Shown here in pieces: positions 10,514 through 20,379 of a stretch of 64,000 bases of DNA. The stretch is from Pseudobdellovibrionaceae bacterium (GTDB lineage Bacteria; Bdellovibrionota; Bdellovibrionia; Bdellovibrionales; Bdellovibrionaceae), in contig JALHMX010000014.1 of the NCBI GenBank assembly GCA_022843825.1, positions 1 through 64,000 on the forward strand. The letters are read 5' to 3'. The translations under genes and the position numbers were made by a program. The notes under the pieces are model-generated. The model had not been told where the DNA came from and ran no database searches. It saw only the letters and a list, made by a program, of their open reading frames with translations. Numbering within the stretch: the stretch's first letter is position 1; the number at the start of each line of letters is the position of its first letter.

Positions 10514-11139
10514 AACTCCATATTCCCCAGAAAATCAATTCCTGAACTTACGCCAAACGCTAAAAAGCCAAAATAGATCAAGCAAGCCACAGTTTGTATA
10601 TAAGACAACAGAATAAAAAAACCGTCCTCTTCCAGATGTCCCAGGGCTTGGAACAAAATCATCCAAGCAGGAAAGGCATTTGAAAATGGAATAGGAAGTG
10701 GAAGGGCCAATAAAATCGCGTTAAAAATTAACAGTACAGAGCTTATCATTCTGAAAGGCTCTTTAAAAAATTGTTTCCAGCGCGGGTAAAGAATAAAGGC
10801 TAGCTTTTCAAAAACGCGTTCAGAGCCTTCGGCAATCTTTAAGACAGTGGGACCAGGAAGCTTTTTGTTTTCCCAGCGTTTAGGAATAACGGGAGGACGT
10901 CGTCGATAAGCAAAGTAAGCGACCAGCGCAATCAACAGGCCAAAGGGAGTCGATAATCCAAATAAAGGGATTGGTTGCAGAAAAGGAAGTATAAGAAAAA
11001 AGATAAGAACGTAATGTCCGTCAATTCCAAAAATATTAAATATAGTTTTAAGTGCTATTTCACCTTTAGAGCATTCAGCTTCAATCGCATCCAGATGATC
11101 TAACAGTGGGCCCCGTCGTTTTGGTTGAATCATAGGCAC
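10507..11139 (-). CDS. ExoD-family exopolysaccharide synthesis protein
   Basis: Multi-TM protein with 'FLILPFLQPIPLFGLSTPFGLLIAL' pattern of ExoD family; overlaps the 3' end of pdxT. Confidence 0.7.
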   Translation of the reverse strand: MPMIQPKRRGPLLDHLDAIEAECSKGEIALKTIFNIFGIDGHYVLIFFLILPFLQPIPLFGLSTPFGLLIALVAYFAYRRRPPVIPKRWENKKLPGPTVLKIAEGSERVFEKLAFILYPRWKQFFKEPFRMISSVLLIFNAILLALPLPIPFSNAFPAWMILFQALGHLEEDGFFILLSYIQTVACLIYFGFLAFGVSSGIDFLGNMEFW

Positions 11140-11731
11140 CTATCAAAACATGCTGCTCTAAAGCCGTCAATAAAGCTTTGCGTTGTCCGCACATCTTCAC
11201 AAATTTCTTATGCCACGGTGAAGGCATATTATGATTAATTTCTGGATGAAAAGTCGTCGCCATTAGATTTCGCTCTTCTACCCATGAAGGAAAGCCGTTT
11301 CGTTGAGCTAATACTTTAACATTATTTCCCGTGCTGATGATTTTAGGGGCGCGAATATAGGAAACTAAATAATTATCAAGCATTTGTTCAGTACTTTCGA
11401 GTTGGCGGCCATAACTGTTGCGTTCGATTTCTATGTCTAATATCCCGTAGCATTTTTGTTCGGGATTTTGTACTTTTTTAGCCATCAGTATTGCGCCGGC
11501 GCAAATGCCCCAGACGGGTTTCGTTTTTAAAAAATCACTTAAGCTTTCTTCGATGCCAACGATTTCTATTAATTTTAATATCGTGGCGCTTTCGCCACCG
11601 GGCAAGATCAAACCATCTATTTTTTCAAAATAGCTCGTGTTAACCACCTCAACATATTCTGCACCAGCGGCTTCGATATGAGACTTGTGAAGATGAAACG
11701 CCCCTTGTAAAGCTAAAACTCCGATGCGCAT
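11081..11731 (-). CDS. pdxT: Pyridoxal 5'-phosphate synthase glutaminase subunit
   Basis: 'IGVLALQGAFHLHKSHIEAAG', 'LILPGGESATILKL', 'VWGICAGAILMAKKV', 'TTFHPEI'. Confidence 0.95.
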   Translation of the reverse strand: MRIGVLALQGAFHLHKSHIEAAGAEYVEVVNTSYFEKIDGLILPGGESATILKLIEIVGIEESLSDFLKTKPVWGICAGAILMAKKVQNPEQKCYGILDIEIERNSYGRQLESTEQMLDNYLVSYIRAPKIISTGNNVKVLAQRNGFPSWVEERNLMATTFHPEINHNMPSPWHKKFVKMCGQRKALLTALEQHVLIGAYDSTKTTGPTVRSSGCD

Positions 11732-12613
11732 TTACCAACCTCGTTCGGACATTCTTTGCTCTTGCGGTAGAGTGCGAACTTCTAAGCCGGGCATTGCTGC
11801 TGGTAATTTTTTTGAAGCTTCTAGCAACGCCTGAGGATCATTAAATTGCACTACTGCTTTGACAATCGCTCGCGCAAAAGCCACTGGGTTTTCTGATTTA
11901 AAAATACCCGAGCCCACAAAAACTGATTCTGCACCTAATTGCATAACTAGGGCTGCATCAGCCGGTGTGGATATTCCGCCTGCCGCAAAACTTGGTACTG
12001 GTAATTTACCCAATTTTTTTACTAAGCAAACCAGCTCAAAGGGTGCCCCTAAATTTTTAGCTTCAGTCATCAATTCAGCTTCATCTAGACTTACGATTCT
12101 TTTTATTTCCTGATTAATCTGCCGTAAGTGGCGAACCGCTTCTACAATATTTCCAGTGCCGGGCTCGCCCTTGGTGCGAATAAGGGCAGCGCCTTCTCCG
12201 ATTCTTCGTAAGGCTTCGCCTAAGTTAGTGGCGCCACAGACAAAGGGAATTTTAAAGTTTTGTTTATTAATATGAAAACTTTCATCTGCCGGGGTTAACA
12301 CTTCGCTTTCATCGATATAATCAACGCCGATGGCCTCTAAAATTTGAGCTTCTGCAAAGTGACCGATACGGCACTTGGCCATAACCGGGATATTAACCTG
12401 TTCCATAATCTGCATAATCAATTCGGGGTTAGTCATTCGGGCCACGCCGCCATCTTTTCGAATATCCGAAGGCACTCTTTCCAGCGCCATAACGGCAATA
12501 GCTCCTGCATCTTCAGCAATACGTGCCTGTTCCGGGGTGACGACGTCCATAATAACGCCTTTTTTCAACATTTCAGCTAAACCGGTTTTTAAATTAATAT
12601 GATTACTCGTCAT
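11732..12613 (-). CDS. pdxS: Pyridoxal 5'-phosphate synthase lyase subunit
   Basis: '[43 protein letters not shown]' signature; adjacent to pdxT. Confidence 0.97.
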   Translation of the reverse strand: MTSNHINLKTGLAEMLKKGVIMDVVTPEQARIAEDAGAIAVMALERVPSDIRKDGGVARMTNPELIMQIMEQVNIPVMAKCRIGHFAEAQILEAIGVDYIDESEVLTPADESFHINKQNFKIPFVCGATNLGEALRRIGEGAALIRTKGEPGTGNIVEAVRHLRQINQEIKRIVSLDEAELMTEAKNLGAPFELVCLVKKLGKLPVPSFAAGGISTPADAALVMQLGAESVFVGSGIFKSENPVAFARAIVKAVVQFNDPQALLEASKKLPAAMPGLEVRTLPQEQRMSERGW

Positions 12614-12732
12614 GGCTTAAATCTCCTTTTTTATTTCTGTTATTCACATTTGCTATATAATATGATTTTTAGACTTCAGGAAAGGGACAGACCCTAATTA
12701 TTTTAAGGACAGATCAGGAACAAGGAGCAATA

Positions 12733-14172
12733 GTGGAAAGACCTCCGTATGTACGACTTAATTTTGATTCTGAGAATTCAGGGCGTTCATTAAACGTCGA
12801 TCAATTAGTTTCCGTCATTAAAAAACAAATTATTTCTAATACTCATTTCAGTGGTTGTCGCTTGCCCCCAGTGCGCGCGCTTTCCCATCAACTCGGCGTT
12901 TCTAAAAATACTATACAAACAGCCTATGATGAGCTTCGCGCTCAAGGTGTGGTGGAAAGTAAAGATCGCTCCGGCTTTTTTGTTTCAGGCACGGCAGAGG
13001 CTCGTCCATTCGCGGCCCCTATAAATGTTCCCGGTCCCGCATTCAAAAATATTTCTTATATTGGCTACGTTAAGCCCACTCAAAAAAATATGATTTCTTT
13101 AAGTTCTGTGTTTGTGGATCCTCGCATTCTTCCCAAAGAAAAGTTAACAGCTTGTTTTAAGTCCGTCTTAAAATCCCCGGGCATTCCTGAATTCAATGAT
13201 CCGCAAGGATTTTTACCGCTTCGAGAAAAAATTGCAACACGACTGCGTGATCGTGGGATGGATGTGGACGCTAGTCACATCGTTATTACCAACGGTTCTC
13301 AGCAAGCTATTGATTTGGTGACTCGAGTACTAGAAACCAAGGCTATTGCCACCGAAGATCCATCCTATCATCTAGGAAAATATTTATTTGAGATGAATGG
13401 CATTAAGACCATAGGTCTGCCGATAGATCCTTTTAAGGGATTAGATGAAAAAGTTTGGCAAGATCGATTGGCTGAAAATCGTCCAGGCTTAGTTTATTTA
13501 ACCACTAACTTTCAAAATCCCAACGGATATTCTTATTCCAGCGCAGAACTTTCTAAAATTGTTCAATGGTCCAAAGAATTTAATTTTGGAATCCTGGAAG
13601 ATGATTGGGGCGGCGAGATGTTGTCGTACTCTGAATTTAAACCAGGTCTTCGTGCCATGGGTGGAAAAAATGTTCTGTATTTAAATTCCTTCACCAAAAA
13701 ATTATTACCTTCACTACGCATTGGCTACCTGGTGGCTAATGAAAAAACCATTGAACCTTTATTAATGGCGAAAAGAACGTCCACTAGTTCTACCCCAGGA
13801 ATTATTGAGTCCGTGCTTTTTGAATTTTTGGATCGCGGTTATTACGATACCCATCTTAAGTTTCTGCAACAGGAGTTAGATATTCGTTACGATAATTGTT
13901 TAAAATTACTTCGTCAGTATATGCCCGAAGACATCAAGTGGACTTCCCCCGGCGGTGGCCCCGTGTTGTGGATTGAGTTTCCGCGACGAATTGATTTAGA
14001 AATGCTTGTAGCACGCCTTAGTGAGCGTGGCGTTTCGGTACAATTGCCGACCACAGCTTTTTTCGGAAAGCCGCATTCGCATGGATTTAAAATCGGCTAT
14101 GCTTTCTTATCACCTTCAGAAATGGAAGAGGGTATTGATAAGTTATCGCAAGAGATACGAAGGCAGATTTAG
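12733..14172 (+). CDS. pdxR: MocR/PdxR-type GntR regulator with aminotransferase-like domain
   Basis: N-terminal GntR wHTH ('RLPPVRALSHQLGVSKNTIQTAYDEL') plus fold-type I PLP domain ('LEDDWGGEM', 'LNSFTKKLLPSLRIGYLV'); divergent from pdxST. Confidence 0.85.
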   Translation: MERPPYVRLNFDSENSGRSLNVDQLVSVIKKQIISNTHFSGCRLPPVRALSHQLGVSKNTIQTAYDELRAQGVVESKDRSGFFVSGTAEARPFAAPINVPGPAFKNISYIGYVKPTQKNMISLSSVFVDPRILPKEKLTACFKSVLKSPGIPEFNDPQGFLPLREKIATRLRDRGMDVDASHIVITNGSQQAIDLVTRVLETKAIATEDPSYHLGKYLFEMNGIKTIGLPIDPFKGLDEKVWQDRLAENRPGLVYLTTNFQNPNGYSYSSAELSKIVQWSKEFNFGILEDDWGGEMLSYSEFKPGLRAMGGKNVLYLNSFTKKLLPSLRIGYLVANEKTIEPLLMAKRTSTSSTPGIIESVLFEFLDRGYYDTHLKFLQQELDIRYDNCLKLLRQYMPEDIKWTSPGGGPVLWIEFPRRIDLEMLVARLSERGVSVQLPTTAFFGKPHSHGFKIGYAFLSPSEMEEGIDKLSQEIRRQI

Positions 14173-14242
14173 ACGTTAAGGACTTAAGTCGAGAAGCTCT
14201 CTATGCATATATTTTTTAAAAAATATTCTATATACTGAAGCC

Positions 14243-15766
14243 ATGTCTATCAAGGTATTCATTTTACTACCTATCGTTTTCTATACTCAAATTTCAGGGG
14301 CTAAGGAAACTTGGTTGCAATTTGTGGGAATAGATCGAAATAATCCAGCTCAAAATTATTATAGTTTTTATAAGGCGGCAAAAGACTTTGAGACCACATG
14401 TGTGCAGAAAAAAGATAGAGTTTGTACAAATTACATGAATCTGGACAGCACATTAGTAAGTCAATCGAATGATGAGAAGAGGCAGAAGAGTTTAGAAACC
14501 ATAGAGGATTTTAAAAAAAACCCGCGCATTCATAAAAATGAGATTACCCGAGAGCAGGCCTTAGCGACAATACGGAATGCATTAAAGTCTGCGGGGACGA
14601 ACGATCAGATTCTGATTTCTCTTCAAAACCATGGAGGACCGGTTACTTCAGAGCGTGACGGAAAGTCATGTCTTTATCTTAATGAATCCGAATGTATTTC
14701 AGACGCTGATATTGCGAAGCTCATAAAAGAAAATCCTCTTCCTAAAGGTGCAAAAGTAGCTTTAATTGCTGATGGCTGCTATTCGGGTGGATTTCATGAT
14801 TTAATGTCTGAAAATGTTTGTGTAGCTACAACAGCCGATCAATACTTTATAGGATATGGATCTGATAAAAATTTTTGGACTTATATAACTGAACAAAAGA
14901 TTAAAAAATTCTCAGATATAAGTTCATTAGAAACATTAAATCCACAGACACATTATCAAAGTTTTTTTCGCTCCAGTAAAGAAGTTTATGAAGAAAGAAA
15001 GTGTCTCGCAGCTCGAAAGAGTTTGAATTCTGAGGAAATTAAAAATCTAGTAAGTTGGATTTATTGGGGGTTCCGGCAGTCTTCAGAACCAGTAAAGCAT
15101 TTGTGTTCAACAAGTGGTAATTCTCTAAATATGATAGAGCATTTTGGACAGCAACTAATGAGCTATGAGCAGTGGAAAGGGTGTTCTGATATTGATAGGG
15201 TTTCTTTGAAAAAAAAGGAAGTTAAAGAGGCATTTGATTTTTGTGCGTTTAAAAAGAGGCTTGTTCAAATTTTGAAAAATAAAAAAGACGAAATAACTAA
15301 GCTAGATGCTTACAAAAGATTATTGTTAGCTCAAAAAGAGTTCGACAAGTTAATAAAGTATGCTCCTTCAATGACGCCTGAACAAAAAGAAGTAGTAGAT
15401 TATTTATATCTACTCGAATCTCCTACTCCAAGAGCTAAACCAAAAGATTATGATAAATTATCAAGTTCTCAGCTTTTAGAAGTTACAAATTTAGTTAAAC
15501 TGCTGCTTGATGCTGATCGTGAGTTGCATAAGATGAGAGATATTTTTGCTTCATCCGTCGCTAAAAATAAGATAGATCAATTTGGAGAAGTCGATGAGGA
15601 TCTTCAACTTTTTTATAATTGCTTTTTATACCCGGACATCATGAATATGGAAAATGATGATACTATTAAATACTGGAATAGAATAGCAGCAGAAAAAGAG
15701 AAAAAAATCTTTTCTAAAGAAGATATAAAAAGGGCTCAAAAATGCGAAAACTCGTTTACTTTTTAG
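14243..15766 (+). CDS. Secreted caspase/legumain-like (clan CD) cysteine peptidase candidate
   Basis: Signal peptide; 'QILISLQNHGGPV' His motif and 'VALIADGCYSGGFHD' Cys motif spaced as in clan CD peptidases. Confidence 0.6.
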   Translation: MSIKVFILLPIVFYTQISGAKETWLQFVGIDRNNPAQNYYSFYKAAKDFETTCVQKKDRVCTNYMNLDSTLVSQSNDEKRQKSLETIEDFKKNPRIHKNEITREQALATIRNALKSAGTNDQILISLQNHGGPVTSERDGKSCLYLNESECISDADIAKLIKENPLPKGAKVALIADGCYSGGFHDLMSENVCVATTADQYFIGYGSDKNFWTYITEQKIKKFSDISSLETLNPQTHYQSFFRSSKEVYEERKCLAARKSLNSEEIKNLVSWIYWGFRQSSEPVKHLCSTSGNSLNMIEHFGQQLMSYEQWKGCSDIDRVSLKKKEVKEAFDFCAFKKRLVQILKNKKDEITKLDAYKRLLLAQKEFDKLIKYAPSMTPEQKEVVDYLYLLESPTPRAKPKDYDKLSSSQLLEVTNLVKLLLDADRELHKMRDIFASSVAKNKIDQFGEVDEDLQLFYNCFLYPDIMNMENDDTIKYWNRIAAEKEKKIFSKEDIKRAQKCENSFTF

Positions 15767-16134
15767 TTTTTTTCATAGTTTTTAATAAAAGCTACGCTAA
15801 TCTGTACCAAGCACGTGGTTTTGAACCCAATAATTGTTATGAGCATTTAACAACGTTTCAATGTAATAATAAGAAAACAATTTGTGACATGACTATATTC
15901 ACCAACTCTAAAGCTGCAATTTCTCTTCAAGTTTCAAATTCGTCTTTGTTGAGTAATCGGTTAAACGGCAAAGAACTCTCTTATTTTAAAACAAAGTTTC
16001 GAGTTACTCAAAGTATAGAAAATAAAAAACAGTGGCGAGTAAGGTTACTATCATTAGAAAATATTATGCCTTATGCAATAAAGAGCTTACAGAAAAAAGA
16101 GATTTTTTTGGCAAATAAAATAAACTGTAATTGA
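15742..16134 (+). CDS. Small secreted protein overlapping the caspase-like gene
   Basis: Signal peptide 'MRKLVYFLVFFIVFNKSYA'; start overlaps preceding stop by 25 nt. Confidence 0.6.
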   Translation: MRKLVYFLVFFIVFNKSYANLYQARGFEPNNCYEHLTTFQCNNKKTICDMTIFTNSKAAISLQVSNSSLLSNRLNGKELSYFKTKFRVTQSIENKKQWRVRLLSLENIMPYAIKSLQKKEIFLANKINCN

Positions 16135-16194
16135 CATGATCTACATCAATTCTGCTCTGCAGTACCAAAAGGGAACTGTTACCTAAATTTAGGA

Positions 16195-17013
16195 TTAGTT
16201 TTTCGAACACATGAAAATCTGCTGAACGCCGTCGCCGTCATCAACTTGAAATTCATCCATCACGCTATAAATGGCTTCACGTAGTTTTTCTTTGAAATGA
16301 ATTCGATCATAGCTATTCATTGAAAAACTTGAATAAAAAAGTAAACTTTGATCCTGGTAAACAAGTTCTGAAGCCTCGTTCTTAATTTCGGTGCAGACTT
16401 GCTCTGTCAAATTAGCCAATTCTTTTTCTTTAAGATGTAGAAAGTCTAACTTTGATGAAAGAGGATAATATCGTTGATTTGTTAGCTGGGCTACTTGGTT
16501 TTGTATGAGAAGATTAAGGCCACTTTGAGCCTCTTCAAAACTCAAATTTGTCTTTTTAACGATTTCAGATAATGTGACCCCCTTATCTTCCGTGCCCAGA
16601 CTAGCATAGATTTTAAAGAGTATACTTTTTGTTATAATTAATTGAGGTTGACGAATTTTTAAAAGAGCTTTTTCCTGTTTCTGCAAACTCTCGCTTAAAT
16701 TTAAAATCTCTATAGGACCCATAGATTTATTCTTAAAAAGTTCCGGCTGGTCTAAACATACTAGAGCCGTAAACAGTTGTTTGTAGCTTTTAGGCAGCTT
16801 CAATGTGGATTTAATTTTATTAAAGCTTTCTTGTGAAAGACGTTTTCGTCCTGATAAATATTCTGAAATAAAACTACGAGACGAAAAACCAGCAGCTCTG
16901 GAAAATTCTGAGATACTGATTTTGCGGTTCTTTGGTGATGTGAGCTCGAGGGCCTTTTTTAAAAAGGCTCTCGAGTTTTTTTCTTCGAATAGAGGCCAGT
17001 AAACATCACTCAT
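16195..17013 (-). CDS. TIGR02147-family (DUF4423) regulator-like protein
   Basis: 'FLKKALELTSPKNRKISISEFSRAAGFSSRSFISEYLSGRKRLSQESFNKI' N-terminal HTH pattern and overall length of TIGR02147 proteins. Confidence 0.75.
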   Translation of the reverse strand: MSDVYWPLFEEKNSRAFLKKALELTSPKNRKISISEFSRAAGFSSRSFISEYLSGRKRLSQESFNKIKSTLKLPKSYKQLFTALVCLDQPELFKNKSMGPIEILNLSESLQKQEKALLKIRQPQLIITKSILFKIYASLGTEDKGVTLSEIVKKTNLSFEEAQSGLNLLIQNQVAQLTNQRYYPLSSKLDFLHLKEKELANLTEQVCTEIKNEASELVYQDQSLLFYSSFSMNSYDRIHFKEKLREAIYSVMDEFQVDDGDGVQQIFMCSKN

Positions 17014-17462
17014 TAGTTTCCTACAGAAAGTCTTGGCTCAAGCTCTATTGAAGAGTCAAAAGTGATTTCACTGTTCTTATAACAATCTAGTTGGAGATTT
17101 TGGATTGAATTGGGACCATCATCAAGTAAACTAAAAAATGCGATAAGATCTTTTCCTTTGGTTGTAACTATCAACTCTATTGCAGATAAAGCATCTGAGT
17201 AAATCTTGTGTTTTCCTCGAGTTTTTGATGAAACAGGAACATCAGCGATTAATTTTTTGCTGCCATCGTCAGTATTGTTAAGAACGATAATTAAGTTTAA
17301 TCCTATGCCCCCAGAAGCATATCCTGTAGAAACTAAACCGACTGAATACCATAGGTCACCATCAGATTGTTCGCAGGTCATCGCGGTCTGGTAAGTTTTC
17401 TCTGATGCATTTACCGTTTGTAGACCACTTAAAATTAATAATGATATGATAACATTTTTCAT
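17013..17462 (-). CDS. Secreted hypothetical protein
   Basis: Signal peptide MKNVIISLLILSGLQTVNA; RBS AGGAGA upstream; abuts the TIGR02147 gene. Confidence 0.6.
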   Translation of the reverse strand: MKNVIISLLILSGLQTVNASEKTYQTAMTCEQSDGDLWYSVGLVSTGYASGGIGLNLIIVLNNTDDGSKKLIADVPVSSKTRGKHKIYSDALSAIELIVTTKGKDLIAFFSLLDDGPNSIQNLQLDCYKNSEITFDSSIELEPRLSVGN

Positions 17463-17776
17463 AAAATCTCCTTGTTTGTTTTAGGTAGTTTTTAAATAAT
17501 ATGTCGCATTATGTAAATAGAATTATTGGTATTTTAGCGGAAACACGTTCGCTTGGCGAACACGCGTGTAAAACTTACTTAGTAATTTTATGGCCGTAGG
17601 GGCGAGGGGTAATTATAAGGTGAAACTGGATAAAATGCAGTTATCGATTCTTAGATGATATTAGTGTGCTCGACTAATTCACTAGGCACCACAGCATACA
17701 ATATTCAAAAAATTTTTGAAAAAATGACAACTCTTTGATTAATTTAGTGATTAGCGGTGTGGCTAACAATAGGTCG

Positions 17777-17797
17777 CGTGTTTTTTAAAAAAACACG
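17777..17797 (-). terminator. A/T-stem hairpin just 3' of tRNA-Arg
   Basis: CGTGTTTTTT / AAAAAAACACG inverted repeat immediately after the encoded CCA. Confidence 0.4.
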
Positions 17798-17801
17798 ATG
17801 G

Positions 17802-17875
17802 TGATTCCGGTACGACTCGAACGTACGACCCTCTCCTTAGAAGGGAGATGCTCTATCCAGCTGAGCTACGGAACC
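17802..17875 (-). tRNA. tRNA-Arg(TCT), CCA encoded at 17799-17801
   Basis: Reverse complement GGTTCCGTAGCTCAGCTGGATAGAGCATCTCCCTTCTAAGGAGAGGGTCGTACGTTCGAGTCGTACCGGAATCA + CCA; cloverleaf folds with loop CTTCTAA. Confidence 0.95.
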
Positions 17876-17922
17876 CTGATTTTTTGATGACTGAAACAAA
17901 CTAGCAAAAATTGATCTGAAAG

Positions 17923-18705
17923 TTAAGGTCTTTTCATCACCTTATGCTGCAAAAAAGCGCAGAATGAAAGCCCCGATAAGATGATGTACCAAACTGTCAT
18001 CAGCCAAATCAGAAAAATAGGAAAAGAGGCTAGGGATCCGTAAATTTTATTGTAGCGGAATATGATTACACTTAGCCATAGAAATGATTTTTGTGTTAAC
18101 GACAGAACCAGGCTGGCCAATAAGGCGGAAGAGATCGTCGCTACATAATTCATCTTAATCTCTGGAATAAAGTGGTACATTACCCACAGCAAAAAGGCGC
18201 CGCCGATAAAAAAGTAAAACTTCTTTGCTCCTAGCTGCGAAAACATCTGGCCGGTGTCAGCAGCATTTAGCGATGTAATAACCCACAGCATGACCGGTGT
18301 ACAAAGTAAGATGACCCAATAGAAGCCAGTGCGTTTTAGAAATGAGGTTTTCATTTTTAAACGCAGAATACGATGAAAAGCCACATCAATGTTTTTAAGC
18401 AAACTCAGAGAAGAAACAATTAAAACAATCGCGCCGGTTATTCCAATGGTTTTGAATTGAAAGTTGCCAATGGTGGATCGGAGATACTTAGACACGGTTA
18501 AGCCCGTCGCTTCTTTTAATGAGTTAAAAATCAGGCTCTCAAGTTGCGGGTAAAAATCGCTGAATACACCGAAGGATTGAAAAAAAGTCAAAATAACAAT
18601 TAAAAAGGGGACAAGTGATAAAAGGGTAGAAAAGGCTAGGCTTGAGGCCGAGAATCGAACTTCTGCGGACTCTTCAAAAAGTTTTTTTAAGAAAAACTTC
18701 CACAT
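17923..18705 (-). CDS. YihY/virulence factor BrkB family membrane protein
   Basis: 'SASSLAFSTLLSLVPFLIVILTFFQSFGVF', multi-TM topology and 'YGSLASFPIFLIWLMTVWYIILSG'. Confidence 0.9.
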   Translation of the reverse strand: MWKFFLKKLFEESAEVRFSASSLAFSTLLSLVPFLIVILTFFQSFGVFSDFYPQLESLIFNSLKEATGLTVSKYLRSTIGNFQFKTIGITGAIVLIVSSLSLLKNIDVAFHRILRLKMKTSFLKRTGFYWVILLCTPVMLWVITSLNAADTGQMFSQLGAKKFYFFIGGAFLLWVMYHFIPEIKMNYVATISSALLASLVLSLTQKSFLWLSVIIFRYNKIYGSLASFPIFLIWLMTVWYIILSGLSFCAFLQHKVMKRP

Positions 18706-19616
18706 TACTTAAGCCAAAATCTTTCTTCGACTTTATAGTCATCTTTATCGGTTATAACTTTTGCTGTATCACAATAGGGATCATGTTCAAAAAAATAATA
18801 GGTAGATTTGGTTTGGCTTAAGCCCAGAAGCTCTTTTTTCTCTTCCATCAGTTTTAGCGGGTTAAGATCATAGCCCATCACCCAAGCTAATCGTACATGC
18901 GTTGAGGTAGGAATGACATCGCCGCAATAGATTAGTCGTGTGGTGTTGTCTTCAATGATCACTGATTGGTGACCTTGGGTATGGCCGTTTGATACGAAAA
19001 AGCGAATTCCTGGAAGGTTAGGGTGAGTTTCTTGACTGAGGAGTACAAGCTTTTTTTCGTCGATTAAGGGTTGATAGTTCGCTTTAAAATAGCTGGCTTG
19101 TTCGCGCTTATTGGGATTTTTAGCATTGTCTAAATTACTTTGTTGAACATAATAAGTTGCATTCTTAAAAGTGGGAACTATTTTTCCATTTTCACTGGTG
19201 GTCGCGCCACCGGCATGGTCAAAATGGAAGTGAGTCAAAATAACATCGGTAATATCTTCAGGATTAAGGTTATATTTTTTTAAAGATTTTAAAAGTGAAG
19301 GGCCATTTTCATCAATGGCGTACATTTCAGAAAACTTAGTTCCCAATTTCTCTCCGTATTTATCTTTAAAATCAGAACCATTTCCCGTGTCGATAAGGAT
19401 TTTTTTTGTGTTGGAAATTAATAATAAGGCACGTGCTTCCATTTGGATGCGATTGTGATTATCTGCAGGATTGGTTTTCTCCCATAAAATTTTAGGTACA
19501 GTGCCAAACATCGCACCGCCATCTAAACCAAAAAGTCCTGTCGGAATGGGGTGGGGTGTATATCCTGCAATAGTTAATTGAAGTTCAGATATTGTCATGT
19601 TGGTTTTCATCCTCAT
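18705..19616 (-). CDS. MBL-fold metallo-hydrolase
   Basis: 'DVILTHFHFDHAGGAT' HxHxDH motif, 'NGHTQGHQSVII', 'YCGDVIPT'. Confidence 0.9.
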   Translation of the reverse strand: MRMKTNMTISELQLTIAGYTPHPIPTGLFGLDGGAMFGTVPKILWEKTNPADNHNRIQMEARALLLISNTKKILIDTGNGSDFKDKYGEKLGTKFSEMYAIDENGPSLLKSLKKYNLNPEDITDVILTHFHFDHAGGATTSENGKIVPTFKNATYYVQQSNLDNAKNPNKREQASYFKANYQPLIDEKKLVLLSQETHPNLPGIRFFVSNGHTQGHQSVIIEDNTTRLIYCGDVIPTSTHVRLAWVMGYDLNPLKLMEEKKELLGLSQTKSTYYFFEHDPYCDTAKVITDKDDYKVEERFWLK

Positions 19617-20370
19617 CAGTGTCAGTATCTTTAATTTCCAAATCCTCAGGGACGACAGTGGGATCGATGGTTTTCACCCAGTTTAGATAATTATAATAAA
19701 CTTGTTTAATATCTTTCGTTGGCGGATGAACGGGGCCAATATGCACCGTAAGCTTGCCAGGTTTGGCAAAAATGGCGCCCTTAGGCCACAAACGAAGATT
19801 GCCATCGATGTACAAAAATAAAATTGGAGTTTGAGTTCTTTCAGCAAAGATACTGATGCCCCGTTTAAACTCGTGAACTTTACCGTCTTTTGATCGTGTG
19901 CCTTCGGGAAAAATAATCAACCACATGCGATCCATCTCTTTAAGTAAGGTTACTATCAATTGAACAGCTTCACCCTTGCGATCTTTGCGATCAATGGGAA
20001 TGGCGCCTAAACAATGCTGAGAAAAAAAAGTAAACAGGACATTAGAGAAAAAATAATCTTTGGCAGCGGCAATATATAAATTAAACCAATGACGACGAGG
20101 AATGCAGGCCGCAATAGAGGTGGCATCTAAATGCGAGGCGTGATTTGAAATGATAATTAATTTTTTATGCGTTTTATAGAGTTCATCAAATGATCCGCCT
20201 TTAACACTCAGGCGCATGTACATAGTGTAAAACCAATTTTTTAAAATGATGGACCAAAGATAGCGAATTACTCGACTAGTTAGATCATAATTCTGTGTAA
20301 ACAAAGGCAAATGCTTCAGGTGGGCCGGAAGTTTTGTCCATTGATCATTTTCATAATTCCACTCGCGCAT
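19585..20370 (-). CDS. plsC: 1-acyl-sn-glycerol-3-phosphate acyltransferase family
   Basis: 'IISNHASHLDATSIA' (HX4D) and 'IFPEGTRSKDGKVHEFKRG' motifs. Confidence 0.88.
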   Translation of the reverse strand: MREWNYENDQWTKLPAHLKHLPLFTQNYDLTSRVIRYLWSIILKNWFYTMYMRLSVKGGSFDELYKTHKKLIIISNHASHLDATSIAACIPRRHWFNLYIAAAKDYFFSNVLFTFFSQHCLGAIPIDRKDRKGEAVQLIVTLLKEMDRMWLIIFPEGTRSKDGKVHEFKRGISIFAERTQTPILFLYIDGNLRLWPKGAIFAKPGKLTVHIGPVHPPTKDIKQVYYNYLNWVKTIDPTVVPEDLEIKDTDTDEDENQHDNI

Positions 20371-20379
20371 ATTTCCTCG

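Noticed and set aside
14209-14226. ATATTTTTTAAAAAATAT palindrome before the caspase-like gene
   Set aside because: Low-complexity A/T symmetry in an AT-rich promoter region; not distinctive.
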